DNA of 64,000 nt from Aplysia californica (taxonomy: Eukaryota; Mollusca; Gastropoda; Aplysiida; Aplysiidae): NCBI RefSeq assembly GCF_000002075.1, contig NW_004797353.1, positions 760,353-824,352 of the forward strand, read 5' to 3'. Numbering within the stretch: the first letter of the stretch is position 1; each line of letters begins with the position of its first letter. Below, in pieces: positions 25,020-39,500 of the stretch. The translations under genes were made by a program, and so were the position numbers. The notes beneath the pieces were generated by a model. It was not told where the DNA came from and ran no database searches. It saw nothing but the letters and a program-made list of their open reading frames with translations.

Positions 25020-25485
25020 TAGGGAGTGTATACAGACTCGGTAACCGGGAACAAAGTCACAACGGACGGAGTGTCTACGTACACGGTAACCGGGCACGTA
25101 ACCTCAGGGTCTACGTATACGGTAACTGGGCGCATAGCCTTAGGGTCTATGTACACGGTAACCGGCAACCGGGCATGAAGTCTCAATGTCACACACACGG
25201 TAACCGGGCGCGTAGGCTCAATATCTATGTACACGGTAACCGGCAACCGGGCGCCTCTCATTATCTAAGAACACGGTAACCGGGTATTTAGTTTCGTGGG
25301 GGGGGGGGGGGGGGGGGGGGTCTTGAGCTAGAGCTAGGTGCACGGTAACTGCTTTGCTCCCTTCATGATGTTGACATTAATTTTTCCTTTTTCACCATGT
25401 AGTCTCAATGTTGCATACACGGTAGCCGTGCACGGTAGCCGTGCACGTAGCCTCAATATCTACGTACACAGTAACCGTGTACTTA
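25020..25485. repeat. Minisatellite of CGGTAACCGGG units
   Basis: Begins with the element E end (GTGTATACAGACTCGGTAAC), then about seven units of about 36 bp containing TACACGGTAACCGGGC and CGTAGCCTCA, to 25290, with weaker units at 25400-25485. A poly-G run lies between. Confidence 0.7.
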
Positions 25486-26004
25486 GTTTCGGGGGGTAGG
25501 GGGGGGTGCGGAAGGAGGCTTGAGCTAGGTGCACGCACTGTAACTGCTTCGCTCCCTTCATGACGTTGACCTTTTTTTCGTAGATCTAGATATAGATCTA
25601 TCCCTACCAAAGATAGAGATACAAGATTGTTCACTCAGCCCGAAACGTGTTCGCAGAAGTCAGCGCATTGCTTCAGATGGCGCTGGAGTCTTTTTGCTTT
25701 GAAGCTCTTTCCTTTCTCCAGAAGAAGAATAGGATAAGCACAGTCTGTTAATTTCACTTTTATTGTTTTTCACACAAGTCCAAGTAGGGTCTGTTTGCGA
25801 AGTCTGCACTTTTTCGAAGAGGGCGCCACCAAATTCTGAGAACACTTTTTATTTGGCTCAAAAAGAGGAGCCAACTATCTTGTGATCCATGATCTTTGTC
25901 CCTACGCGAAAGAGGATGGGGAAAGGAAAAATGAGGAAATGCTAAATCTAGACAATTTCCATCCTTCTTTTAAAATGCCCTGTGCCCATAATATTTTGTT
26001 GTAT

Positions 26005-26105
26005 TCATACACCCTGTAAGAATATAATTTCATAGTATTCACACACCCTGTGCGAATAACATTTCATAGTATCACACAGTATTCACACACCCTGTGCGAA
26101 TAACT
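26005..26105. repeat. Short tandem repeat CACACCCTGTGCGAATAA
   Basis: Three units of about 37-44 bp with TTTCATAGTATTCACACACC in common. Confidence 0.6.
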
Positions 26106-26170
26106 CCAGCCTACTGTGAAACTGAAGAAAATAAAAAAGCAGGTGGCTATTCTCCGGCGTCGCGCTGGTA

Positions 26171-26568
26171 AATAGATCAATGGCTATTCTCTGGCGTCAC
26201 AATATAGTTGCATATATTCGCTTCTCCACAGCTTTCTATCTCCCCTGTCGGCACGTTATCCGTTATGGCCTTACACAAACACTCATCAGGGTCGGCATTT
26301 CTTCAGAATGTGATTCTCCATAGGTGGACACGCAGCCACTACTCAGTGAAAGCTCCAGCGACGGAAGTAGGAATTTCTGGGTCAGAGATGACAGTACCAG
26401 AAGCGCCAACAACCCTCAGTCACAAGCAGAAGTACAAGAAGGCGCATCTGGCACTGAACTCAGTTGCAACAATATTGGCCATAAACGTGCCGACAGGGGA
26501 GATGGAAAGCTGTGGAGAAACGACCTGTGCAACAATATGTGACGCCAGAGAAAAGCCATCGATCTATT
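26171..26568. mobile_element. Foldback/MITE with 90-100-bp inverted repeats
   Basis: Left arm 26171-26270 mirrors right arm 26477-26568 (shared GGCGTCACA, CTCCACAGCTTTC, CTCCCCTGTCGGCACG). The central 200 bp is unrelated to anything else here. Confidence 0.7.
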
Positions 26569-26572
26569 GAGT

Positions 26573-27419
26573 CACTCGCAATAAAAAAAAATTGTGGAAA
26601 ATAACTGCCACGGCCATTTTAATCTAAATCCAGCGTCATGTTGATGGTCGATAGTGCTTTGACTTCGGTCGAATAGGCCTTGTGACGTGTGAAAATTGAA
26701 ATTATGAATCATGATGTAAATATGAATGAACATATCTATGACGTGTTGTCTCCTCTACGGTAAATGGTCATTTTTTGGCACACTGTTATCTCGTCACTCC
26801 CAAATTATGTGTGACGAAACGACTTCGCTTTAAGTTAAATATCTCTCCAAAATTGTTTTGTTGTAGAATTTTGGAGGATCAGCTTAAAGCTTTATTTGAA
26901 GTTATATAAATTATTACAATGTAAATTAAATCTTCGTCTGAACTGTTCCATAGTTGAACAATAGTTTAAATAAGGCAAAAACAATGTCTGGTAAAGAGTA
27001 AGTAAGGCTTTGTTTGAAAGAAAAGGTCTAGCTTTTAGCGAAATTGCAGTACCGTACATTTCTATTAGCTAATTTATTTTTAACAGAACTAATATGATCT
27101 TGCCAGTCACACCTCTCATCAATAATAATACCTAAACATATTTGGTTGATCCGACTCAATAGATTTCCATTGTCTATACATGATATATTTATTAACGGTG
27201 TAGCTGATCAGGAAGGCACTGCGACTTGCACAGCCCCAACCCTCCCCCTAAAATCGTGATATTTGCTATTGCCATGACAATGCTCGTTTGATGTTTGCAA
27301 TGTGCTACAAAATGAGCGTCTCTATTTAACCTTGTGGATTTGGATTGTGATGTCTTGACTGCATCCGCGTGACGAAATAACTGGTATTTTCATCTATCAT
27401 CAGGTTGAACAGTACAAAG
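26573..27419 (+). promoter_or_regulatory. Region upstream of RECQL4
   Basis: No gene or clear repeat is recognised here. It must contain the RECQL4 5' UTR and probably the promoter, since it lies directly before the start codon. No TATA box or other convincing core element was seen. Precise limits cannot be given. Confidence 0.3.
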
Positions 27420-27515
27420 ATGTCTGGAGACTGTGAGGATATTCATAGCGTCCGCAAGGCACTCAAGCAGTGGGAGTCTGCCTTTTACATTGTGCACCGG
27501 AGGAAGCCTGATAGA
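27420..27515 (+). CDS. RECQL4: RECQL4 exon 1, start codon and Sld2-like helix
   Basis: It encodes MSGDCEDIHSVRKALKQWES and on to RRKPDR, 32 codons, phase 0 end. Human exon 1 likewise ends at GRRPSQ, so both length and splice position fit. The donor AGA|GTTTGT is weak but keeps frame. The ATG at 27420 is chosen because the reading frame upstream has no other ATG. A CATCAG just upstream (27398-27403) could be the acceptor of a 5' UTR intron. Confidence 0.8.
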
Positions 27516-30500
27516 GTTTGTTTTGAAATTCTTTTATCTAGGCCTAGGCTTATTCCCAATTTTTCTATTTTTGTTCTTTTAGTTTTAATAAAACCAAAAC
27601 TTTCCGTTAGTTTTGAAAAAGTGAAGTAAGTACAAAATTGATGTTTTTGTTTCATTTAGTATTGGTCAAATTAATCCATTCAAAGCCAACTGGTCCAAAG
27701 TGTGTATTATTATAATACTTTGTTGTAAAAATGATGCTTTAACGCAAAACAGTATCAAAACAGGAACCACTCATTTGAAACAATATCTATTTGAGAACAC
27801 AATTTTTTTTTTTGGGTGCAGGTTTGCTGCTTTTGTTAGCTTTTAGTGAATGGGGAAAATAATGAAGTTTCTGCATTGTTATTTTTCTCATGTTATATAT
27901 GAAAGATGTAGAGGATTTTAAAAATATTGTGTATCTCTATAGATTTCAATTATAAATAACTAGATGTTTTTTTCCTCTTTCAGAATGATATCAATCAAGC
28001 TCCAGTTGATATTCAAGGTATTTGGTTTGTTCTCTCTTTTCATTTCAGTTAAATATATTTTGCAGACATGACAATGAATCAATTTAGTTGTGTAATTTTT
28101 TTAATAGATCGTTTCCAATGATGTAAAAATATTAGGGTTTTATCTTACAGTTGGTAAAAAACTGTAACAAAAATTATTATCTGGCTCATTTTGTTGTCTG
28201 AGGACAAAAAACGGTCGTCTTTCTTCTTGAGAGCAGCTGTAAGATGGTGTCCAGTGCTCATGCTAAATAATGAAGACATGGAACACCAAACAGACAACAG
28301 AATATTTACGAAACTCTGACTCTGTTCCTGTCTTTTTGTCTCTTTCACTCACATATGCACACATCTTCGCAGAGGGTACTGTTGTTACTTTGCAATTGAT
28401 TTGTTTTCTCTTTTCATCAGATAAATATCGCCATTACAATGATTTGAAGAGAAGATCATCATCAAGTTCAAGTCAAGAGGTCTCACAGAAGCCTGTAAGT
28501 TTTTACTGCCTTGGTTTTGGGGCTTTTTTGTCTGCATATTTTGACAAATGTTCTCACTCCCAGTTTTATCTTCTTTGCAACTAGTTGAACAATAGACTGC
28601 CACTGCAGGGTGTGTTTTTTTCACATGTCCCATGCCAATTGGCGCTCTGGGTCAGAAAATGACATATTGATTGCACATGCACTGGGTCAATGGGCGCATT
28701 GTTAACACAGTTGCCCCACATGTCTTCTTTATTGCTGTAAAATTTCTGATCTCTGCGTGTAGTACATTTTGCGTACCAACTTAAAATTACCACCCATCCA
28801 TTGATAAAACACTAGAGCTGGAAACTAGATCACAGATTCAAAATGCATGGGATTGGCTGCCTATAACTAAATAGGTCACAGATGACTTCATTGCTGGTTT
28901 TCCCGATACCGTTTTACTGAGTTTTAGAAGGGGTGATCGGTCGCTGTAAAACGATGTCATGCAATTCAACAAATTTAACGCAAATATTAGTACTTCAAGA
29001 TCCTAAGTAATAAAGACATCGAAAAAGTGATAGCAGAACTAGATTCTGCTCTAAAAATCACATAAAGATGCCAAGTTTCTTTCATATAGATCTACTGTGT
29101 GTCTACTCAAATTCATTACTGACTTATGACAGTTTTTCCTCAAAATACCTCAAGACATGTCCCACTTTTTGGTGATATTTTTCTTTATGAAAGTCCCCCA
29201 AAATTTTGCAAACAAAAATCCTAATAACTTTTTAATTTATCAATAGATTTTTTAAAATTAAAAAACTAGTTCTTAGAATTTATTCTATTTTCATTTAAGC
29301 CTGTTTTTAAGCAATTTGGATAAAAATTTAATTTTTCATTGTCATTGCTAGTCAAAGGGAGGGCTGGGATGGGAATTTCAAGCATCACAAGCAGACATTG
29401 TTAGTAAGTCATTAATCCACTATTTCTCTGTAAAACTCTTACATGACATGTACAAAAACAACTGAGAACAACTCTCCATGCATGTTGCCTACAAACTTGA
29501 CCCATCATTCACAAGATTGACCCATTGATTTTGGCCTGAGTGGGTCAATTGACCTGTAGTCATTCATAGCAAAAATGAACCCTGCCACTGACTGATGTGT
29601 GTTTTGAGAAAGGTCACAGTAGATGATTTATCGTGATGTGTCCTTGCCCCTCATATATTCCTGACTAGCTGGACCCCCTTTCGATGAAAGGAATAATGGG
29701 TGCATTAACAGCAACTGAAAGTAATTGGGCTACTATATTTACACTCTACTGGAATGGAGCAATAAATCTTGAGAGATGCAAAAAATTAGGTCTAGATCTA
29801 TATTCTCTAAACCAAATGTGCCTAGCGAAAAATCACTTCCGGCACTACTGCTGTGAAAGACAGCCATGGAGATTTTTTTCGTTTCTCAGTGGAATAATCA
29901 CAAAGGCCAAAGAAGGACGGGAACTTTTTGTCAAATATATTTGTCTAAATTAAGGAAATGAATAAATGAAAAATCGTGCTCCGTCATGGGGACCTACCTT
30001 TTTGCAGGCATTTGCCAACTTTCCTCTCTGTAGCTGTCGTAGTTTATGGCAAAAGTGACACATATGTGTTTTCAAGTTGCCAAATATATAATAGATGACT
30101 GTTTGCCTATCAGGTGTGTGTGTGTGTGTGCGTGTGTGTGTGTGCATGCCTGAATATTGTTCGTACATGCATTTATGTAAAGCGTCTAGAACTGTGTTCC
30201 CAAGGAAGTGGGCACTATAGAAATGATCTATTTTATTATTATTATTGTAAGACTTCAGCCCTATCTGCCAATATATCCCCTCCTCTGTTGATACTGGGCT
30301 TTAGTTCCCTGTCTTTGGTTCCCTTTTTCATGCTTGATAAACTTGAAGTGATTTTTGTGACTGGGACATGACATTTTTTGTTTGTTTCCTTGTTAAGGCC
30401 CTGATTCAAATGAAAATAACTTGGAAATTCAAATCAGCTTTGGACTTTCTATCTCTGAGATTTGTACACCTTTTCTTTAAGTCTGTGGAAAATTTTACCT

Positions 30501-33500
30501 GAATGGCACAAACTTAGCTTTTTTGTTAATACTAATTGCACCTACTTTAGAATATGATCGTGATGAAGGTTGATCCAAGGTGTCCCATTGTTGCTAATGA
30601 ATTGACTTCTGTCGTGTCGATGTGCTTCTCTCAAGCAGTTACTTTTTTAAATGGCTGACTGTTTGCCTAGAATGGTTACTTCTTTCCATTTTGTCATTCT
30701 GTTTTGTATCTTTCAGACCACATCCAAGGATGACAGTAGTGGCGGCGTGTGGGGCGTGGAGTTGAACAAAAAGCCGGTGACCACGGACTCTGAGACTTCT
30801 TCTACTGGTTCCAAGAGTGACTCCTTACACAAACTGGGTGCAAAGCTGTTTAAAAGTTTTGAAAAACAGGCATGCCACACGGCCTCGCACGAGCACAGAA
30901 ACAACAAAGGACTAAAGGTGTGGTGGCAGTGTGCGACGCGATACAATAATGTGTTTCTACGTTTATCCCTGTCAGGCTGTGTTCCTGTTTTTTTCAGGCA
31001 CACACAACAGGCTTGCCAGCTATCCTAAATTTCGCGGGACTGTCCTGGATTTGGCATTCGGGAATCTGAGAGCCTTTTTTTTACATATATTCTGAGAGCA
31101 TTTTTTTTTTTTTAACATAAACTGAATTTCTTTTTCACATAATCTGAGAGCCTTTTTAAATAATCTGAGTCTTTTGTACATATATTCTAAGAGCCTCATC
31201 TGAGAGTCTTTTTGACATAATTTGAGAGCCTTTCTTTATATACGCTACACTCAGTAACACTGCATCAGAACCAGTCCCACTTGATGTAATTTGGTTAATT
31301 GACATATAATCTGATGTTTTTATGTTGGATGTCCCTTGTTGGGGTTTGAAAATGTTGGCAAACTGTGTATACACATTCAGCTAAGCTGTATTCTCAGTTT
31401 TCCGATAATAAGCAACTGTTTTGGGAAAATAAGACCCTGCATTTAAAAGATAAACCTATCAGGTCTAAACTCCACATTGTTTCAGGAAATGGCGATTGGA
31501 AAAGGTACTCTTAGAATATAAGTACAGTGTTGTTTTCTTGTGAAAAAGATCTGGTGATGAATAAAAGAGAACCCCCTTGGTAGGGTAGAAGGCAAGGTTT
31601 GAACTTTTTACAGTACATTTGCTTGATGACTTGTCTAGTAATGAAGACAGCTTAGATAAAAATTATGTCATGATAATAATAATAGATAGCATTTGTATAG
31701 CGCATATCCCCGCTCAACAGCAGGCTCTAAAATATTAATAAAAATATTATTAGTGGTAAAAGTAGTGATGATGGTATTGATGGGGATTCAAATAGATTTA
31801 GTTCTAGGGTCTTGATCTAGGGTTGGAAGAAGGGGTTGTGGTCTCATAACAGTCATCAGTGATGTGGATGGGAAATCACAGTTAATTAATTTATAATTTA
31901 TAAAGCATGCAAATTAATGTTGGGTAAAGTATTATGTTAAGGTCCCATATGTTTCTGTTAATTTTTTCGCTTGTATAGTATTCAGCACTTTTGAAATTCA
32001 TTTGCATTCTTGCTTACTGGAGCTCAGGTGTTTTGGTCATTTAAGATCAGGAGGTTAGGTCTGACAGGGTGAAATGAAAGCTAGTTTGAGCAATGGAGAA
32101 GAAATGTGTTTTTTTGTTTTTTTTTCATTTTCCCAATAATTTTCAGTTTGTTATATTTATCTTATTGTTTGAAATCGTTTCCTTTTGTTTTTCTTTCTGT
32201 CTAATATGTTTTAAAAAATTGAAAAATTTTCTTTTAACCTAGTGGCTGTGGAAAAATTTTTTTTTAATAGTATCTACTAGTAGGGGTAACACAAAGTTCA
32301 TCCTTTCTTTTTCAATTTGTGTGAAAGTAGCATTTCTTCTAACCCACTTTGTTACTTCAAAAGTTGTATTACATCTCTTTTTTTTTTTAAACGGATATTC
32401 ATTCAGCAAATTTTCTCATTCAATTTTACAACTGAACTTACAAAAAGCACTTAAAGCAGATTGATTAAAAAAGTGTTCTTTCCTTTTTTTCCCAGAAGAG
32501 TTTGTCCCGTACCTTGCCACAAGGCACTGCAAGTGGCAGCAAAGAAAAACAAGCAGCAGTTGATGATCGAAATTCATTTGGCAAAAGTTCAAGTTCAAAT
32601 GTTTTGCCTGTTGCAAATGACAGAAGCCAGCCTACAGTTGGAGACGCAGGTGGTGATGATGTCTGCAGTGATGACTTTGTGATAAAGAGTGGGATCTTTG
32701 GAGCGGCGGGGAAAGCTTTGAGTTTGAGTAGTAGAGAAGCTTCTAGAAATCAGAAACCTCACTCAAAGCCTCGTCGTTCTTTTCTGACTGCTTCTGTGAA
32801 GTTGAGGCCTGAAGATACTGATGAAAGAGGATCTACGCCATCAGAAAATGTGGAGGAAAATTTCAAATTTCAGAAATATGACGTGGATAATGATAATGAA
32901 TTCATAACCAGTTCGTCTGCAGGTGGTAGTTCAGGGAGTTTTAGGATGGTGACTTCAAACTTGGATAAATCTCAAATTAGCAATTCACGTGAAAAAAGTG
33001 GTGAAAATAATTCTTCAGATGGAAAAAGTGATATATTTTCCAGCATTAAGAATGTGTCTGTTACCCCGAAAGATCTAAATTTAGATGTGTGTCCTGAGAA
33101 ATTTGTCAGTGCTGTGCATAGTAGTGCTGTTTGTTCCAAGTCTTTGGATAAAATCTCTACTGCTGAAGAAAGTCTTGACGCTGTTTGTAATGCGGAGAGT
33201 CGCCTGAAAACTTGTGAACGTGTAACACAGAAGACGAAGGTGCATACTAATTGGATTACCAAACGTGCTGCTGACAGTAATGAGTGTAACATGGTAGAAC
33301 CTGTGGATACACTGGTTCATACGTCTCGACAAACCAGAAAGCGCAAAAACAGTGGTGATGAAAGGCAAACTGCAGATGGACCAGTTCATGAAAATTCCAC
33401 TCCAGGGTGTGGCAAGTCTGTTCAAGAAGAGGTGAGCCAGATTGTTTCGATCATTGTAATATATAAATATATAAAAGTTTCTTATTTAAAAGAAAATCAC

Positions 33501-36500
33501 TCTTAGTTTAGTACAGGGTTTTACGGTGCTCGCAACTGCATAAGGTCACATGAGCGCTAAGGGGTGGATGTCAACAGAAAAGTCTTTACAGGGAATCAGA
33601 CTTACTCTGCTCACCTCTCTAGCTTCAACAGCACAAAGTCTGCTTCGACTATCAAGGCACCCTGGAAATAGCAGGTCACAAGAGTGTGACAAACATACAA
33701 AAGAAGTAGAGGAAAATGACGATAGTAAAGATAAGGAAAGAAAAAACAGCAGTTCCCTGTTGTAGTTCAGGCACAGTTATGAGCGTGACGTGGTTGGATC
33801 AGTCCATTTACAATTCTACTGTGCATTAGAACGAGAAATGTCCCCTCTTTGGGAATGGCCTAAAGACACTTCAGTCAGTGGCACCGCCCCGGGGGGTGGA
33901 AAATTACTCTGTAAAAATGTTATTTTTATGAGTACGTTTAACACATTAACTTTAATATAGAAATGAAAAACTCTGGTACAACCAACTACGGTAGAGAGCT
34001 TTGAGAGCAAAATATATGTTGTTACCCCCGTTTTACAGCAGCTGAGATCCTTAGGCTTTAAAGAGGAATACTACTTCGAATGTATGAAATGTTCATCACC
34101 TTGATTCTTTTCCTTGACAAATGATTGTGTTGGTAAAAAGTTAGATAGAAGACACTGTTTAATTCATTTGGTTCGACTTTCATGATCAGGATTAGAATAT
34201 CTTGCATTAAATACATATTCTGAAGAATAATATACAAAATAATTATGATGCCTTTAGAGACTGTCAGTCAGAATAATCTTTAAGAAAAGGCATCTTTTCC
34301 GTTACAATTTATTTAGTAGAACATAACTGAATTTTTAGAACTTCACCATATTCATATTTCTAACTGGAACACTCATTCTCTAATTCTTACTCTTTGGAGT
34401 ACTCCTTATAAAGAATTATAAGCACTGATAGAGAAATCATTAATTCTAATAGAAAATATGTTCTCTAATTTTCTTACATTGATTTGTCAAAGGATTCACA
34501 TCTGGATATACCTGACTCAAGTGGTGCGGGGAGCTCTAAAGTGAAGAAAAAAACAACTGCAGCAGCATCAGCAACTCGGTGAGTGTCAAGTCCTTAAACA
34601 GCAATGAATTTTTGGACGGTTAACATTTTATCTCTACAATACCACCACTGCAATACCACCACATTGCAAGGCTGAAGACAGGAACATTTATTGCAGGGGT
34701 CTTCCACTACTACTAGTAGTTTGCAAGCCAGACATGGTGTGCTAACAGTACAGATATAGAGACTTTCCCTTCAAAGCAAAAGAACAAAAAAAGAACAATT
34801 AAGTGTTTAAAATTTGTGTGGAGTTAAGTATCAGGGAGGTGCAGACATTCCTTGCATCACTTTTTACTTTTCTTTTTAGGCAAAGTGAGAACTGGTCAAT
34901 CCTAGAATTAACCAGACCACAGACCATGCTTGTTCTTTTTCCTCATCTCCTTTCCCCTGACCCACAATTTTTTTCACTTGGTAGGATCCCTTGTGTGCAC
35001 ACTGATTCTTAACATTTGCTCAGAGCAGACTCAGCTCAGCAGTGGAAGCAAGATCCTAAGGAGAGGGTCAGCAGTTTTACTATTTTTATTTCACCTGGTG
35101 TTACGGGATGTTCGATATATATAAATATACATAGCAATGGAAAACAGTAAGTTTTCTATAGTCAGTGGAAAGAAACATAAAAGCCATCCAGAAACAGTTC
35201 ACCATCCCTTAGTCTTTTAGAGACTAACGTTGTTACATTGCCTTGACCTACTACACTCGACTTTCAAGAAACTGATTGGAGTGTGACACTTTAGTTTATA
35301 AAGGCAGTTGAATGCCTTAGTTTTATTTCAGGCAAAACGGATTTTTGTCTCTTACTCTTAAGGCTCAAAGCTGGAAAATGTAGTGGCAAAAGTACCTCAC
35401 AGTTTGAAGAGTTATATGACCATACACTGTATGCATGAAAATGGCAAAAGATATTTATATAATCTTAACTCTTTCAGGTTTAGTAAGTGACTGTCTTAAC
35501 TCTTTAAACCCCATCGGACGCTGGGAGCATCCGGCGGTAATAACCCTGTTCCCCATCGGACGCCGGGAGCATCCAATACCAGTGACAACTGTTTCGTTTT
35601 ATCTAGTACTAGTTTTTGCTAGTTTTTCGGAACTATTCCCGATCCAAGTATTTTTATAATTATAATCACTAAGCCTTTCTTTTCGTAGAAGTTGGAGGAA
35701 AGCGTACAGGGTTATAATGAGACAATAGTGCACCAGGTTTAGGTGACTAGAAAAAACACAGGGAAACAGTGGAAAAAACTCAGGGTTTAAAGAGTTAAGT
35801 TTTGTTCAATGAAAGAGAAATATATATATATATATATATAATATTATTAGTCCGTAAAGAGTAAAGGTCTGTTAGTGAAAGTGTTAAAGATATTGCACAG
35901 TATTGCCGTTAAGCTGTGATGCATCTAGGCAAGAGAACAAAAGGTGGGCCTGCGTCAAAGTATGTTTTCATCAGAGCTTGGCTTATCTGTCCTGTCCAGA
36001 TGCTGGATAGTTAAAAAGCAGTCCCTTTGGTTCATCATCATAATAATGCTAGGGTACACATGTCCAAATAACTGCTTTACCTTTTTTTAAAATTGAGTAC
36101 ATGATGTATCTTTGTTTTCTCAGGAAACGCTCCGCAGCCTCAATGAATGAAAATTATGTCTGTCTGAACATGAAAAAGAAAGGATATCGCAGGAAAGGTA
36201 ATTTTGCAGTCATTGTGCACAGAGCATTTTCTGATTTTCGGGACGGTTTAATCATTATATTTTCTTAGTTTGATAATGTAGAAAATTTGATAATTTTTCA
36301 AGTGCAGTACTTATTTACATACCTGGGCTTTTGGTCCTGTTACAAAATGAAAGTGGTTGGTAGAGATATAAGTGCTTAAACTGAAAATTTTCAATACAGT
36401 TTTTTTATTTTAGCTTGTATAATTTTTGAGTGTTTGATGATGAAAAATATTCTTCAAAATTTCTAATTCACCATTTCTTCTGGATTGATAGAGGACCAAG

Positions 36501-39500
36501 TTGATACCGTAATGTTACGTGTAATTTTGGTAACAGAAGTAGAGCTGCTGTAAGATATTTAAAAAGTAATGAGAATGATGTCACATGTATTATAATAAAA
36601 AAAAAAATCATATTTCTCAATTTAAAGAGCCCAAGGGCTGCTGGATATATAAAATTGAAAAACCCTCAGTTGTAATATCAGAATGTGAGTCTCTTATTGT
36701 CGTATTGTTTACTGAATTAACAGGTTAAACATATTAATATACAGTTAAAATTTAGAAACTCTTTCTGTTGTTAAAAATCTTGAAATTCACACATGCTGAA
36801 ATCAGGGCTGGGTTGATTTAAATCAGGTTGATTTAAATCAGTTGATTTTTTAAATTTAAATCAACTTGATTTTTAAAATAAAAATCAGTGATTTAAATCA
36901 CTTAAAATTTTTTAAATTTATATTCAGTTTTTACATATTTCAACATTCAGAAGTCCTTTCCTTGGTTTCATAAAACAGATATATAAGGTTTAGTACACTA
37001 ATATAATCATGCTTAAAAGTCTGCTTTCTCTGTAAAATAATACAGTATTCAATTTACTTTTTCCCCCCATAATTGAAATCAGAGCTGGGTTGATTTAAAT
37101 CAGTTGGTTTTTTAAATTTTAATCAACTTGATTTTGTGATTTAAATCACTTTTTATAAAATGTATTCTGTTTTTACATATTTAAACATGCAGAATTCCTT
37201 TCCTTGGTTTTATTAAACAGATGTTTAGTAGACTAATATAATCCTGCTTAAAAGTCTGCTTTCCCCCCTGTCACTGTAAGTAGTAAATTAATATAGTATT
37301 CAATTTACTTTTTTTTTCATAATTGAAATTAGCATTTTCTTTTTTTTTTTTTTTTAGACAAACACAAGCGCGCACACACACACACGCACACTGTAATAAA
37401 ATAAAAGTTTTTCTATACATAATAATCCCCTCTCCCCCTTTCCTTTTAAACTGACATTTTCTTCATTTTTTGTCTGTAGCCATAATTCACTGATAATAGC
37501 AGATTGAGGCTTTCTTTTGCAGTTGCTTAAATTAATCATTAGTTAAAATAAAGACAATGCATTCTGCACTAAAAGAACATACTTTTAGCCACCAAAAATC
37601 CCAAACTGTCGACATTTAAAAAAAAAAAAAAAAAATCAGATTTAAATTAAAAAAATCTGATTTAAATTTAAAAAATCGATTAAAAAAAATTTTTATTTAA
37701 AAAAAATCAAAAAATCACCAACCCTGGCTGAAATATATTTAAGTTTAACCCTATCTGTACATCGTGTTTCACTATCGTATCCATACGACGTGGGGAACTC
37801 TGTGCCACCACTTTCAAAGAGGAAATTTACTCGTTAATCCGATCCGTACGTTTTGCATATAACGTCAAAATGATTTTTTGAGAAATTTTGAAAGTTTCAA
37901 AGTGATCTTCGTACTAGAAGTATTGTAAAATGAGAAGAATACTACCCCGGGGTTACAAAATGACCCCGTGGCGAACGGATAAGGGTAAAGCATTGGATTT
38001 GACCATTACTGAAATATTTGAAATGAGAATGTCACATGGCTCTGTTTATGGGGCATTGTTAAGCTAATTTGATTTGAAAATATGGCAGGTGTCCTGGACC
38101 CAGCCCTTTGAAAGTTTGTTTGGTAGTGCCTTTAGCAGTGTTTTAAAATAAAACAACTCCCCCAAGGCAGTGCCACTGACTGAACTGTCATTCTCAAAGG
38201 GGGGATACATGTTCTTATGCATAGTAGAATTGTAAATGGGCTTTTATATCAATGTCATGCTCATACTGTTCCGGAACAACATGGGGATACTTCTGCCTTT
38301 TCCCCCCTCATCCTTACTATCGTCATTTTCCCTCTACTTCTTTTGTATGTTTGTCACTCTCTTATGAACTGCTATTTACGGGGTGCCTTGATAGTCGAAG
38401 CTGACTTTGTGCATTTGGACTTCTCTGTTGACATCCATCCCTTGGCACTCATTTAACCATATGCAGTTGCGTGTGTCGTAAAACCTTAATAAAACTAAAC
38501 AAAAATAAAACACTTGGTTTTTATTTTGAATAAAACTGGGGAGTTTGATTGTAAAGAAATTAAAGAAGACATATTTGAAATATGATTTTTATGCATTGTC
38601 TTTTTAATTTGTTAATGATAAGACTGTTTTGAGAGAGCTGCAAGCACAGTTAATGATATTATATATTTAGACTGTGTTGCCGTACAGGCGGTAATGATTG
38701 CAGTCCGAAACAGAGCATTTTTTATCTCTGAATTAAAAAAGTTTTCATGCTTTGCTGCTGATTTGGCTCAGTTTTGTGAAATTGTTCAATGTACAAACTT
38801 TCTGCTTCTTTGTGAAAGACTTTAATTACTTTTTAGACTAAACTTTTATTTAATGGCCTTACTGTATCGTGACTATTTCCTTTTCTTTAAGGAGCGGGCA
38901 TGACTGGGTCACAGCTGAGAAAGAAACAGTGGAAGGCAAAGATGGCGGCCAGGAGCCAGAGCTACGGCAGCAACAAATGCTTCAAGTGTGGGCAGGAAGG
39001 ACATTGGGCCAACAAGTGTAAAGGTGATGACCCTTACATTTTGAGCACTGGTCACACGGCATCATGGGTAAAAGTTTGCCTGCTGTGGCTGGAAATTCTG
39101 GCTAGAGAAAGGATCATGGTGTCCTTGACAGGACTAGCATCGATCTTGTGAAGCAAAGGTTTCTTTCGTTTACCTGACAAGTGTCTTAAAAAGTCCGGCT
39201 TTTTAAACGCCACCGTTCGAGTTCTAGCATAAATTGACAGTACTTGGGTGATTTGATGATTTTTTTAGGCAAAAAAAAGCCCCTTGAGATACTATGAGTT
39301 TGAAAGTTTTCAGGCAAAAGGGTTTTTATCAACTTTTACCCATGCATGGGTTTTCCAGTGGAAATAAATAAGAGTATTGGGGTTGAAACTTTTTGTTTTG
39401 TTTTTCAAGGAGAATGATTATACAGTAAAACTCTGACAATCAATAATATATGAATTTCACGGAACCTAGAGAATATTTCTGTGTTAGAGGAAGTTGCGCA

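Noticed and set aside
24863-25279. Frame with repeated PVTVYVDPE-type peptides as a repeat protein
   Set aside because: It is the minisatellite read in one frame; both strands are open for the same reason, and there is no start context.
25020-25290. CRISPR-like array
   Set aside because: Units are contiguous with no unique spacers, and the context is a eukaryotic genome.
26208-26570. 120-codon frame inside the foldback element
   Set aside because: It runs through both inverted arms, and no transposase or other domain is visible.
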